Shown piece by piece: positions 6,473-13,074 of a stretch of DNA of 13,074 nucleotides. A model generated the notes under the pieces. That model saw nothing but the letters and a program-made list of their open reading frames with translations. It did no database searches and was not told the DNA's origin. The DNA is from Candidatus Fermentibacterales bacterium. Its GTDB lineage: Bacteria; Fermentibacterota; Fermentibacteria; Fermentibacterales; JAFGKQ01. Position 1 is the stretch's first letter. Every line of letters begins with the position of its first letter. The position numbers and the translations under genes were made by a program. The DNA lies in the NCBI GenBank assembly GCA_016928495.1, contig JAFGKQ010000149.1:1-13074 (forward strand). Direction: 5' to 3'.

Positions 6473-8357
6473 CCTCCTCGCACTCTCGCGAGGGGCGGGC
6501 AGGGTCCTGGTGAGCCTCCTGGGCAGGAGCTGGAGGGTGCTCTACATCCGTCCTTCCTCGACCGGGAGATCGGGGCGGGCTCGGGGCAGGCCCGTCCTGT
6601 TCGGTTGCTGGCACGGTCGTCAGCTTCCTTTCATACACACTCACCGGGGCGAGGGCGTGGCCGTCATGGTCAGCCGCCACAGGGACGGCCAGTATGTGGC
6701 TAACGTTCTGGAGTCCATGGGATTCGGTACTGTGAGAGGATCCAGCAGCAGGGGAGGTCTGCAGGCCCTGAGGGGAATGTCCGCTCTCCTCAGGAGCGGT
6801 GTCGATGGCGCGGTGACCCCCGATGGCCCCAGGGGGCCGGCGGAGAAGGCCGGCGAGGGTCTGGGCTTCATCTCCATGCTGGGGGGGCGCCCTTTCGTTC
6901 CCATGGGCGCGGCAGGATGGCCGGCAATAAGCTTCCGCTCATGGGACAGCTTCGTCCTGCCCCTTCCGGCTTCCAGGGTCGCCATCGTCGAGGGCAGGCC
7001 GATACCGCCCGTCCCCGCAGGGTCTTCAGACGGGATCAGAGAGGCCCGACTCGAGCTGATGGAATCCGAGATCAGAAGGGTAACCGCGCTGGCCGACTTC
7101 GTCGTCTCTCCGAGCGCCAGGATCCTCTATGCCTGTGCCAGGCTTCTCTCCTGCCTGGCGTCCCCGGTGGCCCGTGCGGCTCTGGTCGTGCTGGCGAGGG
7201 GCAGGGAGCGCAGGGAGCGCCTGGGCCTCCCGCAGTACAGGTCGGATCGCCCGGTGTGGCTTCACGGAGCGTCGCTGGGAGAGGTTCGCGGCTTGCTCCC
7301 CGTTGCCGGCATGCTCTCGAGGGGGGGGCTCCCCGTGCATGTCACATGCACGTCGCGGTCGGCCAGGGCCCTCATCGAGGACAGGGGCTACAGGGGCAGC
7401 CTGGCCCCACTCGACAGCGTGGGCTGCGTGCGCAGCTTCCTCCGGAGCGTGAGACCGAGGATGCTGGTGCTGGCCGAGACCGAGCTCTGGCCGTGTACCC
7501 TGACCGAGACGCTGCTCTCCGGTGTTCCAGCCATCATGGTCAACGCGAGGCTCTCTGAACGGCGGATGCCTTCCTACAGGGTGCTCTCGGGCTTCCTGGG
7601 CAGGCTGCTCTCCTGCTTCTGCGCGGTTCTCTGCCGGACACCGGCAGACCTCGAGAGGTTCGCGGAGCTGGGCGTCGATCGTCGCTGCCTGATGCTGGCG
7701 CCGGACACCAAGGCTGCCTCCGAGCCCGAGAAGCCTCCATCGAGCTGGAGGAAGTCCCTTTCCGTCGGAGGCAGGCGGGTTCTGGTCGCCGGCTCCACAA
7801 GGCCCGGTGAGGAGCTGCCCGTGGTGGCCGCAGCCCTGGATGCGGGCCTCTTCCCGGTCATCGCGCCGCGCCACGTCGAGAGGGCAGAGCAGATCACCAG
7901 GCAGCTCCGGGAGGATCTCGGAGCGGACGTGGCGAGATGGAGCGTTTCCGGCGCCGACCCCGGGGGTTCGGATTGCCTGCTGGTCGATGTTCATGGTGTC
8001 CTGGGGGCGCTCTACGGAGCGGCGGACGTCGCCTTCGTGGGCGGGACGATCGCGCCCATCGGAGGACACAACGTCCTCGAACCCCTGCAGCACGGCGTTC
8101 CGGTGGTCGTCGGGCCTCATCATCAGAGCTTCGCGTCGGAGACCGCGACCATGGTCGAGAGGGGCTGGGCTCTGATCTCGTCGAGCAGGGAGGAGCTCAG
8201 CGAGGCCTTCTCGAGGCTCGCCGACTCTAGACCGGACGCGGCGGCGATCCATATCTACCTCGCAGGGTTGGCGTCGGACGGCCTGGCCAGGCTCCAGGAG
8301 ATGATCTCGAGAGCATGCGGCACCTGCCGGGTCCCGTCCGCGAGGGGCAGCCGATGA
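6465..8357 (+). CDS. Fused LpxJ-type (DUF374) acyltransferase and 3-deoxy-D-manno-octulosonic acid transferase
   Basis: One unbroken frame of 630 residues joins two proteins that are usually separate. Residues 1-215 are a DUF374/LPLAT acyltransferase: CWHGRQLP at 48-55 with the likely catalytic H50, VSRHRDGQ at 69-76, VRGSSSRGG at 90-98 and TPDGPRGP at 118-125. Residues 218-630 are a complete KdtA/WaaA (GT30): a hydrophobic membrane-associated stretch at about 219-244, HGASLGE at 267-273 with probable catalytic base E273, ETELWP at 338-343, NARLSER at 360-366, GSTRPGEE at 443-450 and GGHNVLEPLQHGVP at 533-546. The family includes LpxJ, a lipid A secondary acyltransferase. KdtA adds Kdo from CMP-Kdo to lipid IVA at the inner membrane. 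I use the ATG at 6465; a GTG at 6462 would add one residue. No stop or good ribosome site lies at the domain border (about 7080-7140). It overlaps lpxB by 8 and lpxK by 4 bases. Substrate and Kdo number are unknown. Confidence 0.93.
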   Translation: MPDLLALSRGAGRVLVSLLGRSWRVLYIRPSSTGRSGRARGRPVLFGCWHGRQLPFIHTHRGEGVAVMVSRHRDGQYVANVLESMGFGTVRGSSSRGGLQALRGMSALLRSGVDGAVTPDGPRGPAEKAGEGLGFISMLGGRPFVPMGAAGWPAISFRSWDSFVLPLPASRVAIVEGRPIPPVPAGSSDGIREARLELMESEIRRVTALADFVVSPSARILYACARLLSCLASPVARAALVVLARGRERRERLGLPQYRSDRPVWLHGASLGEVRGLLPVAGMLSRGGLPVHVTCTSRSARALIEDRGYRGSLAPLDSVGCVRSFLRSVRPRMLVLAETELWPCTLTETLLSGVPAIMVNARLSERRMPSYRVLSGFLGRLLSCFCAVLCRTPADLERFAELGVDRRCLMLAPDTKAASEPEKPPSSWRKSLSVGGRRVLVAGSTRPGEELPVVAAALDAGLFPVIAPRHVERAEQITRQLREDLGADVARWSVSGADPGGSDCLLVDVHGVLGALYGAADVAFVGGTIAPIGGHNVLEPLQHGVPVVVGPHHQSFASETATMVERGWALISSSREELSEAFSRLADSRPDAAAIHIYLAGLASDGLARLQEMISRACGTCRVPSARGSR

Positions 8358-9493
8358 TTCCCGGGCTCCGGAGGGGGCTGTTCACGCTGTGGAGGAACAC
8401 GGCGGAGCGCAGGAGCATGCTGCACATCTTACTTGCGGTGCTCCTCCGGCCCGCGGCCCTGCTCTACAGGGGTCTTGCGGCTCTCAACCGTCTGTCCTAC
8501 GAGAGCGGGCTCCGCAGGAGGGTCAGGGTTCCTGCGGCAGTGGTCTCCGTGGGCAATATCGAGGTCGGTGGCGTCGGCAAGACTCCCGTGGTCATCTGGA
8601 TGGCGCGGCGGCTCTCTGAGCGCGGCCTTAGCGTCGCAGTCGTGGTCCGCAACCAGAGATCCGGCCCCGGGTGCGGGAGAGAGGCCGTTCCCGCCGACAG
8701 GGTGATCTCGGTCGCGAGGCGGAGCAGTGCCGGCTCGATGTTCAGCGACGAGGTGCTGCTGCTCGTCCAGAGCCTGCCGGGAATCAGCGTGTACGCCGGC
8801 AAGAGCAAGTCAAAGGCTGCGGTCAGGGCATGTCGGGAGGTTTCTCCCGACCTGGTTCTGGTGGACGACGGCTTCCAGCACCATGGGTTGCAGAAGGACA
8901 TGGAGATAGTCCTCGTCGACTTCGAACGCCCCTTCGGGAGCGGGGGGCTGCTTCCGTCCGGTAGCCTGCGAGAGCCTCCGTGCGTGCTCTCCAGGGCTGA
9001 CTGCTTCTGGGCCCACAGGCGTGGACAGGGGAGGAGCGAGGATTGGCTCAGGACACGGCTGGATGACTACAACTGGAGAGCTCCTCTGGTTTGCAGCAAC
9101 CTGATACCAGGGATGCTGAGACTGGCCGGGGACGATGATTCCGAGATCGATCCCGACGGTGTCTCCGTGGTTGCCTTCTGCGGCATAGGCAAGCCCTGGA
9201 GCTTCAGGAGGACCCTCGAGGCCGCCGGTTGCAGGGTGCTTGGCTTCATGGAGTTTCCCGATCATCATCGCTACGGAGCCGCGGACCTCGAGCGGCTGGA
9301 CAAGCTCCGCAAGGCCAGGGGCGCCGAGGCGCTGGTGACGACCACCAAGGACGTGGTGAAGATCGAGAGGCTGGCGGAGAGCCACCTGCTCTACTACCTC
9401 GATACCTCCCTGGCGGTCAGCAGCGAGGCGGAGCAGCTGCTCAGCAGCATCCACGGGCTCGTCAGCACCGGAAGGGGCTACCAGCGTGTCTGA
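8354..9493 (+). CDS. lpxK: Tetraacyldisaccharide 4'-kinase
   Basis: A 379-residue inner-membrane kinase that phosphorylates the 4' position of the lipid A disaccharide. It is longer than the common 320-350, with extra N-terminal residues before the membrane helix at about 23-45. The P-loop reads SVGNIEVGGVGKTP at 65-78, the second motif VDDGFQHH at 170-177, and FPDHHRY at 301-307 supplies the conserved histidine. The segment usually written SRGYG after the third strand is here VVRNQRSG (97-104), and the usual GDEP is S131-D132-E133, keeping the acidic pair but losing neighbours. I chose ATG 8354 because it overlaps the KdtA stop as ATGA and follows AGGGG by 7 bases; an earlier in-frame ATG at 8315 would overlap kdtA by 43 bases, and one at 8417 would leave 358 residues. 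It is followed by nadB with an 8-base overlap. Confidence 0.94.
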   Translation: MIPGLRRGLFTLWRNTAERRSMLHILLAVLLRPAALLYRGLAALNRLSYESGLRRRVRVPAAVVSVGNIEVGGVGKTPVVIWMARRLSERGLSVAVVVRNQRSGPGCGREAVPADRVISVARRSSAGSMFSDEVLLLVQSLPGISVYAGKSKSKAAVRACREVSPDLVLVDDGFQHHGLQKDMEIVLVDFERPFGSGGLLPSGSLREPPCVLSRADCFWAHRRGQGRSEDWLRTRLDDYNWRAPLVCSNLIPGMLRLAGDDDSEIDPDGVSVVAFCGIGKPWSFRRTLEAAGCRVLGFMEFPDHHRYGAADLERLDKLRKARGAEALVTTTKDVVKIERLAESHLLYYLDTSLAVSSEAEQLLSSIHGLVSTGRGYQRV

Positions 9494-11081
9494 CTCCGCG
9501 AGAAGGTGCGATGTGCTCATCATCGGAGGCGGGATGGCCGGTCTCGCCTGCGCTCTCGAGCTGCCCCGAGGGCTCGATGTCGTGCTTCTCAGCAAGACCG
9601 CCCTGCCTTCCGGGAGCACCTACCTGGCCCAGGGAGGGATGGCCGCGGCAGTCTCTCCCGCGGACACCATCGAGAGACATCTCGACGACACGGTCCGCTC
9701 CGGAGCGGGCCTCGTGGACCGGAGCGTGGCCCTGCGGATCATCTCCGAGGGCCCGAGGCTCGTGAGACGGCTGCTCGACTGGGGCGTTCCACTCGAGGGA
9801 ACCGGTGCCGGCGGCAGCATGGAGGGAGGGCACAGCATAAGGCGGGTGCTCCACTACAAGGACAGCACGGGCCGGTTCATCAGCAACAGGCTCGTCGACC
9901 TCTGCAGGCAGGAGCGCCGCGCCGAGATCATCGAGAGCGCGTTCGCGATAAACCTCATAACGAACCGGACGGGATGCCCTCAGTCCTCCGGTCCGACCAC
10001 GACGGGCGAGACCTGCCTCGGAGCCTACGTTCTGATGGACAGCCGGGTGGTGACCTTCCTGGCCGGTGAGACCGTGCTGGCGACCGGAGGAGCCGGCAAG
10101 GCCTATCGCTACACCTCCAACGACGACACCGCCACGGGTGATGGAATAGCGATGGCCTACAGGGCAGGGCTCCCGGTAAGGAACATGGAGTTCTTCCAGT
10201 TCCACCCGACCTGCCTGTTCCACCCCGACAAGAGGAACTTCCTCATCACCGAGGCGCTCAGGGGCGATGGGGCGAAGCTGCTGAACCTTGCCGGCGACAG
10301 GTTCATGAGCAAGTACGACCCCGAGCGGATGGAGCTTGCTCCCCGGGATGTCGTCGCGAGAGCCATCGACAGCGAGATGAAGCTACATGGGAACGACCAT
10401 GTGCTCCTCGACTGCACCCATCTCGACGAGGACGCGCTCAGATCGCGTTATCCACAGGTCACCGACGGTGTCATGGGTGTCGGGATACTGCCGTGGAAGC
10501 AACCCATCCCGGTGGTTCCCGCCGCGCACTACAGCGTGGGAGGGGTGAGCGCCGCTCCCGACGGCGGCACGGACATGCCGGGTCTGAGGGCGATAGGAGA
10601 GACCTCCTGCACAGGGTTCCACGGAGCCAACAGGCTCGGGAGCAACAGCCTGCTGGAGGCGGGGGTGATGGGCCTCCTCAGTGCGGAGTCCATCGCCCGC
10701 TCGCGCCCGCGTCCGTTCCCGGGCGAAGTGCGCGACTGGTACTTCGGCAGGGCAGAGCCTCTCGAGGAGAACGTGCTCGTGGACCATGCCTGGGCCGCCC
10801 TGCGGAGCGTCATGTGGGACTACGTCGGCATAGTCAGGACCGTCAAGAGGCTTCTAAGGGCCATGAGGGTCGTGGAAACCATCATGCGCGAGGCGGAGGA
10901 AGACTACTGGGATCTGCTTCCTCGGGTGGAGTTGCTCGAGCTCAGGAATCTCGCGTCGGTCTGCAGCATCGTGGTCGAGTCGGCGCTCGAGAGGAAGGAG
11001 AGCAGGGGGCTTCACTACAACCGGGACTACCCCGCGACGCTGCCGGAGCCCAGTGACACCATCATCCGGAAGAGGCCATGA
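9486..11081 (+). CDS. nadB: L-aspartate oxidase
   Basis: A 531-residue flavoprotein, the usual length for NadB, which oxidises L-aspartate to iminoaspartate for quinolinate and NAD synthesis in the cytoplasm. The FAD-binding site GGGMAG is at 14-19, with STYLAQGGMA at 44-53. Succinate-dehydrogenase/aspartate-oxidase family blocks follow: GGHSIRRVLH at 114-123, EFFQFHPT at 235-242, TEALRGDGA at 255-263, R287-D288, PAAHYSVGGV at 345-354 and GANRLGSNSLLE at 380-391. The C-terminal helical domain is present. The start is a GTG at 9486, with AGGGG 8 bases upstream; it overlaps lpxK by 8 bases. NadA and NadC are not in the window. Its place in a lipid A operon has no obvious pathway reason and may only reflect co-expression. 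A fumarate reductase flavoprotein subunit is the alternative but the HSIRRVLH block favours NadB. Confidence 0.95.
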   Translation: MSDSARRCDVLIIGGGMAGLACALELPRGLDVVLLSKTALPSGSTYLAQGGMAAAVSPADTIERHLDDTVRSGAGLVDRSVALRIISEGPRLVRRLLDWGVPLEGTGAGGSMEGGHSIRRVLHYKDSTGRFISNRLVDLCRQERRAEIIESAFAINLITNRTGCPQSSGPTTTGETCLGAYVLMDSRVVTFLAGETVLATGGAGKAYRYTSNDDTATGDGIAMAYRAGLPVRNMEFFQFHPTCLFHPDKRNFLITEALRGDGAKLLNLAGDRFMSKYDPERMELAPRDVVARAIDSEMKLHGNDHVLLDCTHLDEDALRSRYPQVTDGVMGVGILPWKQPIPVVPAAHYSVGGVSAAPDGGTDMPGLRAIGETSCTGFHGANRLGSNSLLEAGVMGLLSAESIARSRPRPFPGEVRDWYFGRAEPLEENVLVDHAWAALRSVMWDYVGIVRTVKRLLRAMRVVETIMREAEEDYWDLLPRVELLELRNLASVCSIVVESALERKESRGLHYNRDYPATLPEPSDTIIRKRP

Positions 11082-11596
11082 AGCGTCTAGTTGCGCTGTT
11101 CTGCCTCTGCCTGCTCACCCTCGTTCTAGGCTCCTGCTCGGCGCCCCTCTACAGAGGGGAGGGGGTCCGGTGCACGGGAGGGGACTGGTCCCTTGCCTCC
11201 ACTCATGGTCCGGCAGGCCCGTCCAGCGAGAGGGAGAGGCGCCTTCAGGCCGCGATCCAGAGCTACATGGGCACTCCCTACGTCTACGGAGGCAACGGAA
11301 GGAACGGCATAGACTGCTCTGGACTGACGCAGGCGGTTTTCAGGGAGGTGGGCGTCGAGATACCGAGAACCGCCAGCTCTCAGGCAGCCGCAGCCGCCAG
11401 CGTCTCACCGGCCGAACTGAGATTCGGCGACCTCATCTTCTTCGACACCGAAGGCAACGGGTCCATATCTCACGTCGGGATATACATCGGCAACGGCTTC
11501 TTCGTGCATGCCTCCAGCAGCAGGGGGGTGGTAAGGGAGAGCCTGGCGAACCCCTGGTACTCCGCGAGGATAGTCAGGGCCGGCCGGCTCCTCTAG
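11078..11596 (+). CDS. NlpC/P60-family lipoprotein, putative peptidoglycan endopeptidase
   Basis: A 172-residue secreted cysteine peptidase. The N-terminus (K2, R3, a hydrophobic run, then LGSC with C20) is a lipoprotein signal peptide, so the mature protein is probably tethered by a lipidated C20 in the periplasm or outer membrane. After a linker of about 30 residues, the NlpC/P60 domain covers about 55-170, with catalytic C80 in GIDCSGL, H132 in ISHVGIY and H144 in FVHASS. The family cuts peptide stems in peptidoglycan, often between D-Glu and the diamino acid; the exact bond here is unknown. The ATG overlaps the nadB stop as ATGA and follows GGAAGAGG. It is the last gene of the rightward unit and ends within one base of the opposing TPR gene's end. 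Codons are strikingly AGG/AGA and ATA rich: 11 of 15 Arg and 5 of 8 Ile by hand count. Confidence 0.92.
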   Translation: MKRLVALFCLCLLTLVLGSCSAPLYRGEGVRCTGGDWSLASTHGPAGPSSERERRLQAAIQSYMGTPYVYGGNGRNGIDCSGLTQAVFREVGVEIPRTASSQAAAAASVSPAELRFGDLIFFDTEGNGSISHVGIYIGNGFFVHASSSRGVVRESLANPWYSARIVRAGRLL

Positions 11597-11601
11597 GGGC
11601 C
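11586..11601. terminator. Small hairpin over the shared stop codons (possible weak terminator)
   Basis: GGCTCC (11586-11591) can pair with GGGGCC (11596-11601), including one G-T wobble, around a 4-base TCTA loop. It lies exactly where two convergent genes end and there is no other room for a terminator. There is no T-run on either strand after it, so it does not meet the usual form of an intrinsic terminator, and its function is uncertain. Confidence 0.25.
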
Positions 11602-12411
11602 CGTGCCGCCTCCGGAGCTGCGCCTCATCTCCTCGATGATGGCGTACCTGGCAGCCATCAGCCTCAGGCCGCTGTCCGCGTCAGGGTCGGCCAGGACCCT
11701 TCTCCAGAGCTGAGAGGCGTTGTAGGAGAAGCCCGCGACGCTATAGGCCAGAGCCGCCGCTGCCAGAGCCTCGGTGGGGGCGGCATCCGACATGAGGACG
11801 TACTCCAGAAGAGCGATGGCCTCGCTGGTCGCTCCCGCCTCCCAGTAGATGGATGCCAGAAGGAGAGAGACCCTGTACCTGTGGCTGAGCCCCGAGAGCA
11901 GGGCCAGTGCCCTCTCCGTGTCTCCGTCCTCGATGTACAGGACCGCCATGTCGTAGACCGGGACGGACCACGAGGTGTCGGCCTCCTGAGCCTCGACAAG
12001 AAGCGACAGGGCCCCTCGGCGGTCGTCCTGCCCGAGACGCTCCGTGGCCAGTCTGACCAGCCTCGCCGATTCCATCCTGTCCTCCAGGGCAGGACGCAGC
12101 GAGGGATCGAATGGAAGCGATACCCTGGCCCCGGGCATCGGAAGGGAGTCCGGACGGTAGCCGCTGCCTATGGCGAGCGCCCCGGCTGCGCCGGGATCAT
12201 CCATCGCAGCCCAGGCAAGGAAGGACCAGGAGTCGCCCTCGACCCAGTCGTAGTGCAGGCGTGGGAGAGATGTGTCCTCATCTAACTGGTGTTGAATGAT
12301 ATAGATCGGTGGACCGACTCTGCGTGTCGTGCAGGAGGTTGCCGCTACACCCACTACTAAACCCATTAGCACCCGATAACTGTGGCCTCGAGCCAGTCTT
12401 CCCAGCATCAT
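11593..12411 (-). CDS. Putative lipoprotein with TPR-like helical repeats
   Basis: A 272-residue protein of no family I can name. Residues 1-27 form a signal peptide: basic R5, R8 and R13, a hydrophobic run at 14-24, and ATSC at 24-27, an acceptable but imperfect lipobox with C27. Residues 28-110 are non-repetitive. From about 112 to 265 the sequence becomes alanine- and leucine-rich paired helices with TPR-like spacing, for instance YDMAVLYIEDGDTERALALL, so it probably binds another protein in the periplasm. The first of two tandem ATG codons (12409-12411) overlaps the dus stop as ATGA and has GGAG 7 bases upstream; the second ATG would remove one residue. The signal-peptide codons (TTA, CTA, GTA, GCA) are more AT-rich than those of the rest of the locus. 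Its stop lies in the same CTAG as that of the NlpC/P60 gene. Confidence 0.8.
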   Translation of the reverse strand: MMLGRLARGHSYRVLMGLVVGVAATSCTTRRVGPPIYIIQHQLDEDTSLPRLHYDWVEGDSWSFLAWAAMDDPGAAGALAIGSGYRPDSLPMPGARVSLPFDPSLRPALEDRMESARLVRLATERLGQDDRRGALSLLVEAQEADTSWSVPVYDMAVLYIEDGDTERALALLSGLSHRYRVSLLLASIYWEAGATSEAIALLEYVLMSDAAPTEALAAAALAYSVAGFSYNASQLWRRVLADPDADSGLRLMAARYAIIEEMRRSSGGGTGP

Positions 12412-13074
12412 ACAGGTTCTCCGCCCGCTTGCTGCTCTCGGGTCGTGGCACCCAGCATCAGCTCTTCCGCCTCCTCACACAGCTCCATCGCCTGCTCTCT
12501 CCCCGTCACGAGCCCCGCTCTCCTGCGCAGGTCCGCGGCTCCCTCGAAGCCGTGGAACAGCCAGATCAGGCGCCCCCTCATTATAGCGTAGATGTTCCTC
12601 GAGGGCTCCCGCTCGAGCATCATGCCGATCTGAGCATCGACGAGAGCCCTGATCTCGCCCGTCCGCGGCAGGGAGGGCCCCGATGTTCGGCCTTCGGCCA
12701 GGTCCCGGAATATCCACGGCTTCCTCGCGGCTCCCCGACCCAGCATGACCCCGGATGCTCCGGAGGCGCTCCGCATCCTCTCGATGGTCTCGAGGGTGAA
12801 GGAGTCCCCGTTCGCGACCACCGGGACCGACGCCGCTCCGACGCAGCGTGCCATCTCGTCGAGCCTGAGCGGCGCTCCGGCAGGGTCGGTCTGGAATCGC
12901 CCATGCAGTGCCAGTGCCGACACACCGAGCTTCGAAAGCCGCTCCAGGAGGCCGAGCGGGAGCTTCTCACCGGGTGACCATCCTACTCTCGTCTTCAGGG
13001 TCAGGGGAAGAGCCGAAGCCGCAGCCATCTCGGTGATGGTCTGCTCGAGCAGGCGCGGCCTGCGGATGAGGGCC
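12408..13074 (-). CDS. dus: tRNA-dihydrouridine synthase (N-terminus beyond window)
   Basis: The frame stays open to the right edge, and the 222 visible residues match the middle and C-terminal parts of Dus, an FMN enzyme that reduces uridines in tRNA. Reading from the edge, ALIRRPRLL is the helix before the strand with LKTRVGW (FMN/tRNA-contact lysine, codon at 12993-12995), then LHGRFQT with the conserved histidine, VVANGDS, which replaces the usual NGDI, and GVMLGRGAARKPWIF, the phosphate-binding end of the TIM barrel. The remainder is the C-terminal helical domain. The catalytic cysteine loop lies outside the window. An internal ATG at 13026-13028 is not the real start, since homology continues upstream of it. 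Its stop overlaps the start of the TPR lipoprotein gene by 4 bases. Which Dus subfamily, and so which tRNA position, cannot be told from this fragment. Confidence 0.92.
   Translation of the reverse strand, partial: ALIRRPRLLEQTITEMAAASALPLTLKTRVGWSPGEKLPLGLLERLSKLGVSALALHGRFQTDPAGAPLRLDEMARCVGAASVPVVANGDSFTLETIERMRSASGASGVMLGRGAARKPWIFRDLAEGRTSGPSLPRTGEIRALVDAQIGMMLEREPSRNIYAIMRGRLIWLFHGFEGAADLRRRAGLVTGREQAMELCEEAEELMLGATTREQQAGGEPV

Noticed and set aside
6465-8357. The acyltransferase-KdtA fusion as an assembly frameshift artefact
   Set aside because: Both domains are complete and in frame, the G-runs lie well away from the border, and the frame downstream of each run still gives correct motifs; reads would be needed for final proof.
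11586-11601. A classical intrinsic terminator at the convergent junction
   Set aside because: The stem is only 6 pairs with a wobble and no T-run follows on either strand; kept only as a low-confidence hairpin.
1-13074. CRISPR array, tRNA/rRNA genes, insertion sequence or prophage
   Set aside because: No direct repeats with spacers, no tRNA-like CCA/cloverleaf segment, no transposase or integrase motif and almost no non-coding space were found.

Overview
The window is about 13 kb of GC-rich DNA (roughly two thirds GC by eye) that is almost wholly coding. It reads as a chromosomal cell-envelope locus from a Gram-negative (diderm) bacterium: it carries lipid A enzymes (lpxB, lpxK, the Kdo transferase waaA/kdtA), a heptose phosphatase (gmhB), D-Ala-D-Ala ligase and two likely lipoproteins. 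Codon use is unusual for such GC-rich DNA. AGG is a favoured Arg codon and ATA a common Ile codon, which does not look like a typical GC-rich proteobacterium. An uncultivated or candidate phylum is plausible, but the sequence alone does not settle the taxonomy.

Layout. (1) 1-2208, minus strand: a three-gene unit reading leftward, with a GalE-like sugar-nucleotide epimerase, then gmhB (4-base overlap), then a membrane-anchored Ig-like protein that runs off the left edge. (2) 2209-2364: the only sizeable intergenic gap (156 bases). It lies between divergent units and holds an 8-base inverted repeat and a weak promoter candidate. (3) 2365-11596, plus strand: eight genes packed with overlaps or a 3-base gap, in the order ddl, ltaE, Gfo/Idh oxidoreductase, lpxB, an LpxJ-type (DUF374) acyltransferase fused to KdtA, lpxK, nadB, NlpC/P60 lipoprotein. 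(4) 11593-13074, minus strand: a dus gene cut by the right edge, followed with a 4-base overlap by a TPR-like lipoprotein. The NlpC/P60 and TPR genes converge so closely that both stop codons sit in one CTAG palindrome.

How the genes work together. LpxB makes the lipid A disaccharide, LpxK phosphorylates it and KdtA adds Kdo. The DUF374 domain fused to KdtA belongs to the family of LpxJ, a lipid A secondary acyltransferase, so one polypeptide may acylate and glycosylate the same precursor. The Gfo/Idh gene just before lpxB matches the conserved oxidoreductase found there in many lipid A operons, which is GnnA in species with 3-amino-glucosamine lipid A. The divergent gmhB and epimerase would feed LPS core or surface-sugar synthesis. 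Ddl and the NlpC/P60 protein add peptidoglycan synthesis and remodelling. LtaE, NadB and Dus are metabolic or tRNA-modification enzymes that appear to be carried along in the transcription units.

I saw no mobile element, CRISPR array, rRNA or tRNA. The most notable item is the acyltransferase-Kdo transferase fusion. The rest is mostly recognisable housekeeping in an unusual arrangement, and I found no clear evidence of a wholly new system.
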